Shown: piece after piece, positions 17,306 through 26,803 of the stretch | Layout of the letters: each line of letters starts with the position of its first letter | Position numbering within the stretch: position 1 is the stretch's first letter | NCBI GenBank assembly: GCA_026390315.1 | Contig: JAPLGE010000069.1 | Span: forward strand, 1-36,703 | From: Candidatus Bipolaricaulota bacterium | Lineage (GTDB): Bacteria > Bipolaricaulota > Bipolaricaulia > UBA7950 > UBA9294 | Length of the DNA stretch: 36,703 bases | Direction: 5' to 3' | Notes under the pieces: model-generated | The model's database searches: none | Seen by the model: the letters and a program-made list of their open reading frames with translations, nothing else | Told to the model about the DNA's origin: nothing | Position numbers and translations under genes: made by a program

Positions 17306-18263
17306 GGTCTTCCTCACGTGCCGCGTCTTCCCGGAGGAGGTCGCGCGCCTCCGCGACGCGGGGCATTCCGTCGAGATGCGCGACGCCGCCGAGCCGATCG
17401 GGCGGGATGAGCTTCTGTTGCGGGTCAAGGACGTCGAGGGTCTCGTCTGCCTTCTCTCCGACCGAATCGACGCGGCGGTGATCACGTCCGGCGAGAGGCT
17501 GCGGATCATCGCGAACCTCGGGGTCGGCACCGACAACGTCGACGTTCCCACGGCGAGGGCAAAGGGGATCGTCGTCACGAACACGCCGGGAGCCCTCACC
17601 GAGGCGACGGCCGACCTCAGCTTCGCTCTTCTTCTTGCCGCCGCGAGGAGGCTCGTCGAGGCGGACGCCTACACGCGGTCCGGTGCCTTCCGCAGCTGGG
17701 AACTCCTCCCGCCTCACCTGGGGCTCGACGTCCACGGGAAGACGCTCGGGATCGTGGGGATGGGCCGCATCGGGACGGCGGTCGCGCGCCGGGGCCGGCG
17801 CGGCTTCGACATGCCGATCCTCTACCACAACCGCCACCAAAACGAGGAGGCCGAGCGCGATCTTTGGGCGAGGTTTGTCTCGTTCGAAGAGCTTCTCCGC
17901 GAAAGCGACTTCGTCTGCGTCCACGCGCCGCTCAGTCGGGAAACCCACCACCTCTTCGATCGGGATGCCTTCCGCCGCATGAAGAACACGGCGATCCTCG
18001 TGAACGTCGCGCGCGGTCCGATCGTCGACGAGGAAGCTCTGGTGTGGGCCCTCGAACAGGGGGAGATCGCCGGGGCAGGACTCGACGTCTACGAGCGTGA
18101 ACCGGCGGTCCACCCCGGCCTCGTCGCCCTTCACGATCGGGTCGTCCTTGCGCCGCACATCGGGAGCGCGACCGCGGAGACGCGGCGCGGCCTGGCGAGG
18201 ATCGCGGTCGCAAACGTCCTCGCGGTCCTCGCGGGGGACGCGTCCCTGAACCCCGTCGCCTAG
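17298..18263 (+). CDS. D-isomer-specific 2-hydroxyacid dehydrogenase (glyoxylate/hydroxypyruvate reductase-like)
   Basis: GTG at 17298; [45 protein letters not shown]...[17 protein letters not shown]...[13 protein letters not shown]...LAPHIGSAT. Confidence 0.9.
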   Translation: MARVFLTCRVFPEEVARLRDAGHSVEMRDAAEPIGRDELLLRVKDVEGLVCLLSDRIDAAVITSGERLRIIANLGVGTDNVDVPTARAKGIVVTNTPGALTEATADLSFALLLAAARRLVEADAYTRSGAFRSWELLPPHLGLDVHGKTLGIVGMGRIGTAVARRGRRGFDMPILYHNRHQNEEAERDLWARFVSFEELLRESDFVCVHAPLSRETHHLFDRDAFRRMKNTAILVNVARGPIVDEEALVWALEQGEIAGAGLDVYEREPAVHPGLVALHDRVVLAPHIGSATAETRRGLARIAVANVLAVLAGDASLNPVA

Positions 18264-18646
18264 GGGAAGCAGCCGAGCTGACAGGAGGAGATGTGGACTC
18301 CGAGCCCCTCGGCCGCGCAGGAGACCGCGAGTCGGGAGAGGCCCTTCTCCGCGGCGATCTCCCACGCCGAGCGGCACGGAAGCCTTCCCCCAGTGAGGCG
18401 GGCGGCGATCTCCCGCTTGAGATCGAGACTTGCCTCGGGATCCGGGTTCACGATCCGTCCCTTGCCCGTCTCCGTGTGGCCGAAGAGGCCGAGCTCGCAG
18501 TGCGAGATCTTGACCCCGATCGCGGTCGCCTCTCGGCCCAGGATGAACGGCTCGATCCCCAGGGACGCGGCGAGGTCGAAGGCGCGGCGACACGGCAGAC
18601 GTCCCGTGGGGGAGGCCGCTCGGATCGCTTCCGCGAGATCCTTCAT
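18260..18646 (-). CDS. Uncharacterised protein made of two tandem LPC...C(E/Q)LG repeats
   Basis: ATG at 18646 with perfect AAGGAGGT; repeats TGRLPCRRAFDLAASLGIEPFILGREATAIGVKISHCELGLFG and [43 protein letters not shown]. Confidence 0.7.
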   Translation of the reverse strand: MKDLAEAIRAASPTGRLPCRRAFDLAASLGIEPFILGREATAIGVKISHCELGLFGHTETGKGRIVNPDPEASLDLKREIAARLTGGRLPCRSAWEIAAEKGLSRLAVSCAAEGLGVHISSCQLGCFP

Positions 18647-18768
18647 CGAAACCTCCTTGGATCGGCCATTCTCGCCGCGGAGGTCCCTGCGCGGCAACCC
18701 GCCGTGCGACGGACGGCCTCGATCGGATACCCTTTCCCCTCAGGTTCCTGTAGCCGAGAAGGAGCGCC

Positions 18769-19971
18769 ATGCTGATTTGGTCCGGGTTTTCTCTCGCCGT
18801 CGTCGCGATGCTCTACCTCTCGCGGAAGAGCCTTTCGCTTGGGATGGCGGTCGGGGCCTTCCTCCTCGCTGCCTTCACCCTTCGGCCGGTCCAGATGCTC
18901 GAGGCGCTCCGCGCGACCTTCGCCGATCCCTCGGTCCTCCTCCTCGCGCTCGTCGTGGGGACGATCCCCATGATCGGCGGCGTGCTCGAGCGTTCGGGGG
19001 AAATGGATCGCCTCGTCGCCAACATGCGGATCGGCACGAAGCCCTTCCTGGCCATCGCGCCCGCCCTGTTGGGACTCCTGCCGATGCCGGGTGGGGCCCT
19101 CCTCTCCGCGCCGCTTCTCGAGCGCGGCGCCCCGCAGGCGGCCGGGGACGTCAAGGCGGCGGCGAACGTCTGGTTTCGCCACACCCTCCTCATCGTGTAC
19201 CCGCTCGGATCGGCGCTGATCGCCGCGGCGAAGATCGCCGAGGTCGACGTCTACCGGTCGATTCCCTACCTCCTTCCGGGATTCCTCTTGATGAGCCTGC
19301 TCGGGTACGTCTTCCTCCTCCGCGGGGTCGCGGGAAGGGCGGAGAATGTCGGCCCCTTCTCTCTTCGCGGTCTCGTCGTCCCGCTCGTCGTCCTCCTTCT
19401 CGCCCCGGCCCTGGACATCGTTCTGAAGAGCGTCTTCGATCTTCCCTACTCGGAGATGAGCACAGCGATCGGGGTCGGAGCGAGCTTGGTGCTCGCGGTC
19501 GGGATCGGCCGCGTCGGGCCAAGCGCCCTCCTGGGGGTCTTCCGCGCGATGCGGCCGTGGAAGTTCTCGCTCATCATCATCGCGGTCTTCGTCTTCCTCA
19601 ACGTGTTCACGGCCTCGGGCGCACCGGAGAGTCTCGCCGCGCTCGCCCTTCCGCCCGCCGTTCTGACGGTTGGCGTCGCCCTCGTCCTCGGCTTTGTCAC
19701 CGGCAGGATCGAGACGCCCGCCTCGATCGTCATCCCGATCTACGTGATGAGCTACGGGTCGATGTCGATCCCGACCTTCGCCGTGACGTACTTCGCGGCC
19801 TTCCTGGGCTACCTCATCACGCCGACCCATCCCTGCATCTCGGTCTCGCTCGAGTACTTCTCGACCTCGCTTTGGGCCTTCTTGCGAAAAACGGCCCTTC
19901 CCTTCGCCATTGCCGTCGCGGTCATCTCGGTCGTCGGGTTCCTCGTGGTGACCGGCCGGTCGGCCGGGTAG
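18769..19971 (+). CDS. DUF401-family integral membrane protein (permease-like)
   Basis: 400 aa, multi-TM; ALVVGTIPMIGGVLERSGEMDRLV...LLPMPGGALLSAPLLE...YLITPTHPCISVSLEYF. Confidence 0.8.
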   Translation: MLIWSGFSLAVVAMLYLSRKSLSLGMAVGAFLLAAFTLRPVQMLEALRATFADPSVLLLALVVGTIPMIGGVLERSGEMDRLVANMRIGTKPFLAIAPALLGLLPMPGGALLSAPLLERGAPQAAGDVKAAANVWFRHTLLIVYPLGSALIAAAKIAEVDVYRSIPYLLPGFLLMSLLGYVFLLRGVAGRAENVGPFSLRGLVVPLVVLLLAPALDIVLKSVFDLPYSEMSTAIGVGASLVLAVGIGRVGPSALLGVFRAMRPWKFSLIIIAVFVFLNVFTASGAPESLAALALPPAVLTVGVALVLGFVTGRIETPASIVIPIYVMSYGSMSIPTFAVTYFAAFLGYLITPTHPCISVSLEYFSTSLWAFLRKTALPFAIAVAVISVVGFLVVTGRSAG

Positions 19972-20099
19972 GCTCGTCGCCACCAGGCAGCTCGCGTCAC
20001 GGGTTGGTTCCAAAGCGGACTTGCGCGGGTGATGCGTGTCCGGCGCGAAGGTCCGCCCTTCCTCCTTGAGGCTCCGTTCCCCCGCTTAGGCTCAAGGGC

Positions 20100-21314
20100 A
20101 TGGACAAGATCAAGGTGATCGCCCGCGCCTCGAGCCTTCACGGCTCGCAGGAGATGGCGCGGCTCAAGGCGCGCCTGCTCTCCGAGATCGGAGAGCGGGC
20201 GGACTTCTCCCTCGAGGAGGTCGAGTTCCCGTCCGAGGGAGGGCTCACCGCGATCCTCGTCCTGACTGGAGGGGTCGAGCGGGAGGTGTTGAAGCTCGTC
20301 TCCCAGCTCCCCTCTCCCACGCTCCTCATCGCCCATCCCGGCCACAACTCGCTTCCGGCCTCTCTCGAGGTCCTCGCCCGCATCCGGCAGGATGGAGGGG
20401 AGGGACAGATCCTGTTCGGGACGCCTCAGGCGATCGCGGCGGGGCTGAAGAGGGAGCTGCGCGTCGCGGTGGCCTGGGAGAACCTTCGCTTCAGCCGCGT
20501 CGGCTTGATCGGGGAGCCCTCCGACTGGCTGGTCGCGAGCGACGTCGATCGACCCTTCCTCAAGGGGCAACTCGGGATCGAGCTGATCCCGATCGACATC
20601 GAGGACCTCATCGAGCGGATCCGATCGGTCGCCCCGTCGCGCGGTGACGTGGCGCGGTTCACCAAAGGGGCCGCGATCTTCGGAGAGCCGAGCAAGGACG
20701 GACTCCGGGACGCCGTCTCCGTGTACACCGCACTCCGAGGGCTGGTTGACGAGCACCGCCTGTCCGCCTGTTCGGTGCGCTGCTTCGACCTCGTGACCCG
20801 CCTCCGCACGAGCGGCTGCTACGCCCTGTCGCGCCTGAACGACGAGAGGATCCCCTCCGGCTGCGAAGGGGACCTCCAGGCCTTGTTCTCCATGTACATG
20901 GGAATCCTCCTCTCCGGGGAGTCGGCGTTCATGGGGAACATCGCCTCCGTGGATACGTCGACGCGCTCTGCGACCCTTGCCCACTGCACGTGTCCCCTCT
21001 CGCTCGCGGCAAGCTACGCGATTCGCAGCCACTTCGAGTCGGGGATCGGCGTGGGGATTGGCGCGAAGATCGCGCAGGGTCCATGCACGCTCTTCCGGCT
21101 GGGGGGCGAGCGCCTCGACCACCTCTTCCTCCGTCAGGGAGGGATCGACTCGACGGCCGAGCGCGACGACCTGTGCCGGACGCAGGTCACGGTCACGGCG
21201 AGCGAGCCCCTCGATCCCCTCCTCACCGCGCCGCTTGGGAACCACCACATCCTCCTCCCCGGCCACCACGGGGAGACGATCGAGCGCTTCTTCCATCGGT
21301 TCCTCTCTCCGTGA
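20100..21314 (+). CDS. L-fucose/L-arabinose isomerase-family-like protein
   Basis: CEGDLQALFSMYMGILLSGESAFMGNIASVD...AHCTCPLSLAASYAIRSHFESGIGVGIGAKIAQGPCTLFRLGGERL. Confidence 0.65.
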   Translation: MDKIKVIARASSLHGSQEMARLKARLLSEIGERADFSLEEVEFPSEGGLTAILVLTGGVEREVLKLVSQLPSPTLLIAHPGHNSLPASLEVLARIRQDGGEGQILFGTPQAIAAGLKRELRVAVAWENLRFSRVGLIGEPSDWLVASDVDRPFLKGQLGIELIPIDIEDLIERIRSVAPSRGDVARFTKGAAIFGEPSKDGLRDAVSVYTALRGLVDEHRLSACSVRCFDLVTRLRTSGCYALSRLNDERIPSGCEGDLQALFSMYMGILLSGESAFMGNIASVDTSTRSATLAHCTCPLSLAASYAIRSHFESGIGVGIGAKIAQGPCTLFRLGGERLDHLFLRQGGIDSTAERDDLCRTQVTVTASEPLDPLLTAPLGNHHILLPGHHGETIERFFHRFLSP

Positions 21315-21315
21315 G

Positions 21316-21344
21316 TTGTGCTCGCCGACGAGGCGGGCTAGACT
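21316..21344 (+). promoter_or_regulatory. Candidate promoter of the DUF3467-TCS-hopanoid operon
   Basis: TTGTGC (21316-21321)-N17-TAGACT (21339-21344), 32 nt upstream of the ATG at 21376. Confidence 0.35.
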
Positions 21345-21375
21345 CTTCTCTAGCTTTCGGGGAGGTGACCGCGGG

Positions 21376-21654
21376 ATGACCGAGCGCCAGATGCAGATTA
21401 CGGCCGACAACGAGGCCCGTCGAGGAGGCTACTCCAACCTCGCCCTCATCTCTCACCGCAAGGAGGAGTTCGTCGTCGACTTCCTGTTCGTCGACCCTCA
21501 GACGCAGGCGGCGAAGGCCGATCAGGCGCTCCTCGTCTCCCGGGTGATCCTCAACCCGGGCCACATGAAGCGGCTCTTCCAGGCGATGGGGGAGAACATC
21601 GAGAAGTACGAGAAGAACTTCGGGAAGATCATTCTCCCCCCCACGCTCAAGTGA
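21376..21654 (+). CDS. DUF3467 family protein
   Basis: ATG after GGAGGTGACC; ADNEARRGGYSNLALISHRKEEFVVDFLFVDPQ...VSRVILNPGHMKRLFQAMGENIEKYEKNFG. Confidence 0.8.
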   Translation: MTERQMQITADNEARRGGYSNLALISHRKEEFVVDFLFVDPQTQAAKADQALLVSRVILNPGHMKRLFQAMGENIEKYEKNFGKIILPPTLK

Positions 21655-21691
21655 CGGCGTCCCCGCGCGCTGGGGACCCGTCGGAGAACGC

Positions 21692-22939
21692 ATGAGCCCG
21701 ATCGATCGCTTTGTCGACCTGAAGGAACGGGTCCTGAGGACGATCCTGGCGCGGCGGGTGACGCTTGGGGTCTTCGCCGGGGTGGCCCTGGTCGTGAAGT
21801 TCACGAGCGGGATCAGCTACTTGAACCCACTCTACTACACTCCGGTTGCGTGGTTCCTCCTGACCTTCCCCTTCGCCACGCTCGTGCGGCGGCAGAAGAG
21901 CGAGCGCTGGCTCCACTGGGTGCACACCGGTTACTTCCTCGCCGAGATCGCCCTCATCACCCTCTTCGTGCACTGGATGGGCGGAAGCGAGTGGATCGGG
22001 AACATCTTCTACCTCTTCACGGTGATCACCGCGAACTTCTTCCTGCCCCGGATGCAGGGCTACCTCGTGACGGCCGTGGTCATCCTCCTGTACGCAGGGC
22101 TCGCCCTTCTCGAGTACGCCGGCGTCATCCCGCATCGGTCCCTGTTCGCCCTTCTGGGCGAGCCGCATCGCAGCCTCTCTTACACCCTCACGACGATCCT
22201 CGCCGGGGTCGTTGGGGTCTACTTGGTCCTCACGTACACGGTGCGGACGTTCACCGAAATCGACGCGAACAAGAACCGGATGCTCGCGAAGCGAGAGGCC
22301 GAGCTCGCCGCTCTTTCCAACCGCCTCCTCTCGGCTCAGGACGTCGAACGACGCCGGATCGCCCACGAGCTGCACGACACCCTTGGGCAGTCGCTTGCTG
22401 CCGTGAGGCTCCGCCTGGCCGCGCTCCGCGACCGCATCGGCGCGGACGAGCACGAGGCGATGGCCGCGACCGTCGATCAGGCGATTCGGGAGACGCGGAC
22501 ACTCGCCTACTCGCTCCGCCCTCCCCTTCTCGACGACCTGGGCCTCGTTCCGTCGCTTCGCCGACTGGCGGCGATGGTGAGGGAGGGAAGTGGCCTCGAG
22601 GTCCTGCTGGAGCTCGAGGAAGGGGAGCGCCCTTCGGGTGCCGTCGAGAGCCTCCTCTTCTCCGTCGCACAGGAGGCGCTCTCGAACGTGGAGCGCCACG
22701 CGAAGGCGCGCAGGGTCGTGATTCGCCTGCGCCGCCATCCAGGGCGGCTTGGCTTTGAGGTCGAGGACGACGGAGTGGGGTTCCGGCCGGAGGACCGAAG
22801 TGGGCTTGGCTTGCGCGGGATGGTGGAGCGGGTGGAGGCGGCCGGGGGGAGGGTTCACGTCGTCTCCTCTCCCGGCAGCGGGGCACGGATCAGCGTGGAG
22901 GTACCCTGTGAGACCGATCCGGGTCCTCGTTGTGGATGA
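21692..22939 (+). CDS. Sensor histidine kinase, HisKA_3 type, multi-TM N-terminus with no obvious extracytoplasmic sensor domain
   Basis: Roughly six hydrophobic segments, then RRRIAHELHDTLGQSLAAVRLRL, VAQEALSNVERHAKA, DDGVGFRPEDRSGLGLRGMVERVEAAGG. Confidence 0.9.
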   Translation: MSPIDRFVDLKERVLRTILARRVTLGVFAGVALVVKFTSGISYLNPLYYTPVAWFLLTFPFATLVRRQKSERWLHWVHTGYFLAEIALITLFVHWMGGSEWIGNIFYLFTVITANFFLPRMQGYLVTAVVILLYAGLALLEYAGVIPHRSLFALLGEPHRSLSYTLTTILAGVVGVYLVLTYTVRTFTEIDANKNRMLAKREAELAALSNRLLSAQDVERRRIAHELHDTLGQSLAAVRLRLAALRDRIGADEHEAMAATVDQAIRETRTLAYSLRPPLLDDLGLVPSLRRLAAMVREGSGLEVLLELEEGERPSGAVESLLFSVAQEALSNVERHAKARRVVIRLRRHPGRLGFEVEDDGVGFRPEDRSGLGLRGMVERVEAAGGRVHVVSSPGSGARISVEVPCETDPGPRCG

Positions 22940-23501
22940 TCATGCCCTCGTGCGGCACGGGCTCGTGCGACTGCTCGCCACGTTGGACGGGGTGGAGGTC
23001 GTCGGAGCGGCCGAAGACGGGGAGAGCGCGATCCGCCTCGCGGCGGAAACCCGTCCCGACGTCGTCCTTCTCGACCTCTCCATGCCTCGTCTCGACGGGA
23101 TGAGCGCCCTTCCCCGGCTTCGCGAGGTCGCGCCGGCGAGCCGGGTCCTCGTCCTCAGCATGCACGACGAGCCTGAATACGCGCAGGCGGCCGTCCAGAT
23201 GGGTGCGAGCGGACTCGTCTCCAAGGCGGCGTCGAGCGAGACCCTCTCTGGAGCGATCCGCGCCGTGGCGGCCGGGAAAACCCTCGAGCCGGAGGCCGGC
23301 CTGACGCCGCGCGAGGAGGAGGTCCTCTCTCTCGTGGCCTTCGGCCGGAAGAACGAGGAGATCGCGCGCGCCCTCGGGATCCAGCCCAAGACCGTCGAAC
23401 ACCACTGTGGGCGCCTCATGTCCAAGCTCGGCGTTCGCACGCGCGCCGGGCTCGTGGCCCACGCCAGGAGGATCGGCCTCCGACCGCCCGCGGGCAGTTG
23501 A
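22908..23501 (+). CDS. NarL/FixJ-family response regulator (RR1)
   Basis: GTG at 22908; VLVVDDHALVRHGLVRLL...VVLLDLSMPRLDGM...LTPREEEVLSLVAFGRKNEEIARALGIQPKTVEHHCGRLMSKLGV. Confidence 0.9.
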   Translation: MRPIRVLVVDDHALVRHGLVRLLATLDGVEVVGAAEDGESAIRLAAETRPDVVLLDLSMPRLDGMSALPRLREVAPASRVLVLSMHDEPEYAQAAVQMGASGLVSKAASSETLSGAIRAVAAGKTLEPEAGLTPREEEVLSLVAFGRKNEEIARALGIQPKTVEHHCGRLMSKLGVRTRAGLVAHARRIGLRPPAGS

Positions 23502-23551
23502 TACATTCTCCCCATGCCCGCCGGCGAACTTGTAGGTTAGAATGGATCGTG

Positions 23552-24187
23552 ATGAGAGCGATCCGGGTAGTCCTGGGAGACGATCACGTCCTCGTTCGCG
23601 AGGGGATCAAGGCGTGCCTTGAGTCGCCCCGCGTCCTCGTCGTGGGCGAGGCGGAGGACGGGCGGGAGTTGGTGCGGTGCGTGCAGGCCTTGCGTCCTGA
23701 CATCGCGCTCGTCGACGTGTCGATGCCCCTTCTCAATGGGATCGAGGCCACTCGGCAGATCGCGCGGATCTCTCCGGGAACGCGCGTCGTGATCCTCTCC
23801 ATGTTCGACGACAAGGGCACCGTTTCGAGCGCCCGGGATGCCGGCGCCTGGGCCTACGTCCTGAAGGACGAGGCTCCGGATCACCTCGTGCGGACGATCG
23901 AACGCGTCCACGAGGGAGAACGCTCGTTCCCTGCGGGAACGGAGGGCCTCCCGTCCCCCAAGTCGCCCGTCGACCTGACGCCCCGGGAGCGCGAGGTTCT
24001 CCAGCTCGTCGCGGAAGGGATGCGGAGCGCGGAGATGGCGAGGGTCATGAAGCGGAGCGTCTGCACCATTCGGAACCACCGCGCGCGGCTGATGAAGAAA
24101 CTGGGCGTTCGGACGGCGGCGGCGCTTGTGGAGAAGGCCGAGGAACTCGGCGTGGTCCGCCTCGAGGCCGCGCGGAGGAGCGCATGA
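23552..24187 (+). CDS. NarL/FixJ-family response regulator (RR2)
   Basis: ATG at 23552; VVLGDDHVLVREGI...DIALVDVSMPLLNGIEATRQI...LTPREREVLQLVAEGMRSAEMARVMKRSVCTIRNHRARLMKKLGV. Confidence 0.9.
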   Translation: MRAIRVVLGDDHVLVREGIKACLESPRVLVVGEAEDGRELVRCVQALRPDIALVDVSMPLLNGIEATRQIARISPGTRVVILSMFDDKGTVSSARDAGAWAYVLKDEAPDHLVRTIERVHEGERSFPAGTEGLPSPKSPVDLTPREREVLQLVAEGMRSAEMARVMKRSVCTIRNHRARLMKKLGVRTAAALVEKAEELGVVRLEAARRSA

Positions 24188-25173
24188 GCGACCCCGTCGT
24201 GCTGACGCGCCACCGCGCGTTGATCGAGGGAGGGCTCTCCACGGCACTCGCGGGGAGCTCCTTCCTGCACAAGGTCCTTCGCTACCACTTGGGCTTAGAG
24301 GACGAGGACGGGACGCCGCAGCGAAAGACGGGGAAGCTCCTGCGGCCGAGCCTCGCGCTCCATTCTGCGGGCGAGCTGGGAGGCGACCTTGAGAAGGCCC
24401 TTCCCGCCGCGGTGGCCCTCGAGATGGTGCACAACTTCTCGCTCATTCACGACGACATCCAGGACCGCGACGAGACCCGACGAGGACGCGCGGCCGTGTG
24501 GGTGATCCACGGGACGGCGCAGGCGATCAACTCAGGCGACCTCCTCCAGGCCCTCGCTGTCCGCGAGGCCCTGCGCTCCGGGGCGGCGGTCGCGCAGGCC
24601 CTGGTCGAGTCGACCGCCGAGATGATCGAGGGGCAGGCGCTCGACCTCGGCTTCGAGGGGTGCCCGGCCGGCGTCCGCGCGTACGTCGACATGATCGATC
24701 GCAAGACAGGAGCCCTCATTCGATGCGCGTTCCGCATCGGCGGCCTCCTGGCCCTCGCGTCGGGCGACACGCTCGATCGCCTGGACGACCTCGGAAAGCA
24801 CCTCGGGCGCGCCTTCCAGATCCGCGACGACGTGCTCGGGATTTGGGGAAAGGAGGAGGCGACGGGGAAGCCGGCCGGGTCGGACATCCGGCGCCGGAAG
24901 ACGTCGCTTCCGGCGGCGCTTGGCTTCGAGCTCGCTCGGGGCAAGGACCGCGCCATTCTGGAAAGAGTCTACGGACAGGAGGCGGTGACGGACGCGGACG
25001 TGGCCGCGGCCACCCAGGTGCTGGAGCGGCTCGAGGTTCGCGACGAGGCCGAGGGGTGGCTCTCAGAGTCCCTTGGTGCGGCAGAGATCGCCCTAGGGAA
25101 GGCCGGATTCTCCCGCCGAGGGGCCGAGGAGATGGAGGAGCTCTTGACGTACCTGGAGAGAAGAGAGCGATGA
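24184..25173 (+). CDS. Polyprenyl (FPP/GGPP-type) diphosphate synthase
   Basis: ALEMVHNFSLIHDDIQDRDETRRGRAAVW (DDxxD) and AFQIRDDVLGIWG. Confidence 0.9.
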   Translation: MSDPVVLTRHRALIEGGLSTALAGSSFLHKVLRYHLGLEDEDGTPQRKTGKLLRPSLALHSAGELGGDLEKALPAAVALEMVHNFSLIHDDIQDRDETRRGRAAVWVIHGTAQAINSGDLLQALAVREALRSGAAVAQALVESTAEMIEGQALDLGFEGCPAGVRAYVDMIDRKTGALIRCAFRIGGLLALASGDTLDRLDDLGKHLGRAFQIRDDVLGIWGKEEATGKPAGSDIRRRKTSLPAALGFELARGKDRAILERVYGQEAVTDADVAAATQVLERLEVRDEAEGWLSESLGAAEIALGKAGFSRRGAEEMEELLTYLERRER

Positions 25174-26174
25174 GACGGCCGTGGCGGCTCGACCTCCGCA
25201 TGGCGAGGTACCTCCTCGCGCAGAAGGCCAAGCGTCGGACGCACTTCCCGTTCGTCACAATGCTCGAACCGCTCGAGGCGTGCAACCTGCGCTGCGCGGG
25301 GTGCGGCCGGGTGCGCGAGTACGCCGCGGTCATGGACCGCCGCCTCGCGGGCGACGCGTGTCTCGAGGCGGTGCACGCCTCGGGAGCGCCGATTGTCTCT
25401 ATCTCCGGCGGGGAGCCTCTTCTGCACGCGGAGATCGCCGCGATCGCGCGCGCGATCATCGAGGAGAGGCGTTTTGTCTACCTGTGCACGAACGGCCTCC
25501 TGCTCGGGGAGACGCTCGACCGGTTCCGGCCGTCGCCCTACCTCTCGTTCGTCGTCCACCTGGACGGGACCGAGGCGGTACACGACCGCGTGACCGCCCG
25601 GCCCGGGACCTACCGCACGGCGATCGCAGGGATTCGGCAGGCGATCGCGAGAGGCTTCCGCGTCAGCACGAACACGACCCTCTTCCGCGGCTCGGACGTC
25701 GAGGACCTCCACCGCCTCTTCTCGACCCTCACGGCGTTTGGGGTCGAGGGGCTGATGGTCTCCCCCGGCTACGCCTACAGGGACGCAACCGATCAAGGGT
25801 TCTTCCTCGACCGGCAAGAATCGATCGAGGTCTTCCGGCGGGTCCTGGATCCGGCGAAGGGGTATCGGTTCTACAACAACCCCCTCTACCTCGACTTCCT
25901 CCGGGGCGAGCGTGACGTGGACTGCGCCGCCTGGACGACGGTGACCTATACCGTCCTCGGCTGGCGGAAGCCCTGCTACGTCCTCGCGGACGAGCACGTC
26001 GAGGACGTGCAGGAGCTCCTCAATCCGGCTCTCTGGGCGGCGTACGGGCCCGGACGGGACCGTCGCTGCGCGAACTGCATGATGCACTCTTCATTCGAGG
26101 GGGCAAGCATCCTGGAGGCCTTCTCCCGACCGCGCGACCTCCTCACCGTGGCGCGAGAGGAGCGCAGAGGGTGA
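25170..26174 (+). CDS. hpnH: Hopanoid biosynthesis radical SAM protein HpnH (adenosylhopane synthase)
   Basis: PFVTMLEPLEACNLRCAGCGRVREY (CxxxCxxC), VSISGGEPLLH, YNNPLYLDFLRGERDVDCAAWTTVTYTVLGWRKPCYVL. Confidence 0.9.
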   Translation: MRRPWRLDLRMARYLLAQKAKRRTHFPFVTMLEPLEACNLRCAGCGRVREYAAVMDRRLAGDACLEAVHASGAPIVSISGGEPLLHAEIAAIARAIIEERRFVYLCTNGLLLGETLDRFRPSPYLSFVVHLDGTEAVHDRVTARPGTYRTAIAGIRQAIARGFRVSTNTTLFRGSDVEDLHRLFSTLTAFGVEGLMVSPGYAYRDATDQGFFLDRQESIEVFRRVLDPAKGYRFYNNPLYLDFLRGERDVDCAAWTTVTYTVLGWRKPCYVLADEHVEDVQELLNPALWAAYGPGRDRRCANCMMHSSFEGASILEAFSRPRDLLTVAREERRG

Positions 26175-26803
26175 TCGTGGTGACCACGTGCTTCTGGGTA
26201 GAGAGAGCCTGGATCCCGCAGCTTCGCGGGGTCCGTCTTGTCCGCACGCCGATGGGCGAGCCGGCGGCGTCGTCGCTCGAGCGGACGATCGGCCAGGAGG
26301 TGCCGGACCTTCTTCTCGCGACGGGCTTCTGCGGCGCGCTCGATCCGCGGCTCGAGGCCGGCGACCTCGTCCTCGCGGAGGGGATCGAGGACCGCGAGGG
26401 GAGGGTTCCGATCGATCGGCTGCTCGCCGATCGGGCCGCATCGGGTCTCGCGGCGCGTGGGATCCCGGCGACGAGGGCGACGCTTCTCGCGGCGCCGGGC
26501 GTCGTGGGGTCGCGCGAGGAGAAGGCGAGGCTTCGCGAAGGCGGGGCCGCGGCGGTCGACATGGAGAGCGGTCCGCTCGCCCGCTTCGCGGCACGACGAG
26601 GCATCCCCTTCCTCGCGCTTCGCGCGGTCCTTGACTCCGCGGGAGAGGATCTCCCCTTCGCGGGGGGCGGGGATCTCGTCCGATCGACCGCCGCGCACCC
26701 GCTCCGCGCGCTCCGGGCGGCTCGCTCCGCCCTCATCGCGGGCCGCGCGCTCGGCCGGGCGGTTCCGGCCGCCCTCGCCGCGGTCGAAGGAGGGCTCGCG
26801 TGA
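26171..26803 (+). CDS. hpnG: Nucleoside phosphorylase-like HpnG (hopanoid-associated)
   Basis: PDLLLATGFCGALDPRLEAGDLVLAE...GGAAAVDMESGPLARFAARRGIPFLALRAVLDSAGEDLP; directly after hpnH. Confidence 0.8.
   Translation: MIVVTTCFWVERAWIPQLRGVRLVRTPMGEPAASSLERTIGQEVPDLLLATGFCGALDPRLEAGDLVLAEGIEDREGRVPIDRLLADRAASGLAARGIPATRATLLAAPGVVGSREEKARLREGGAAAVDMESGPLARFAARRGIPFLALRAVLDSAGEDLPFAGGGDLVRSTAAHPLRALRAARSALIAGRALGRAVPAALAAVEGGLA

Noticed and set aside
17061-18770. 569-aa minus-strand ORF
   Set aside because: Shadow of rnhA/dehydrogenase; only the short 18260..18646 frame has a good SD and conserved repeats
19809-21410. 533-aa minus-strand ORF
   Set aside because: Antisense shadow of the isomerase-like gene; compositionally biased
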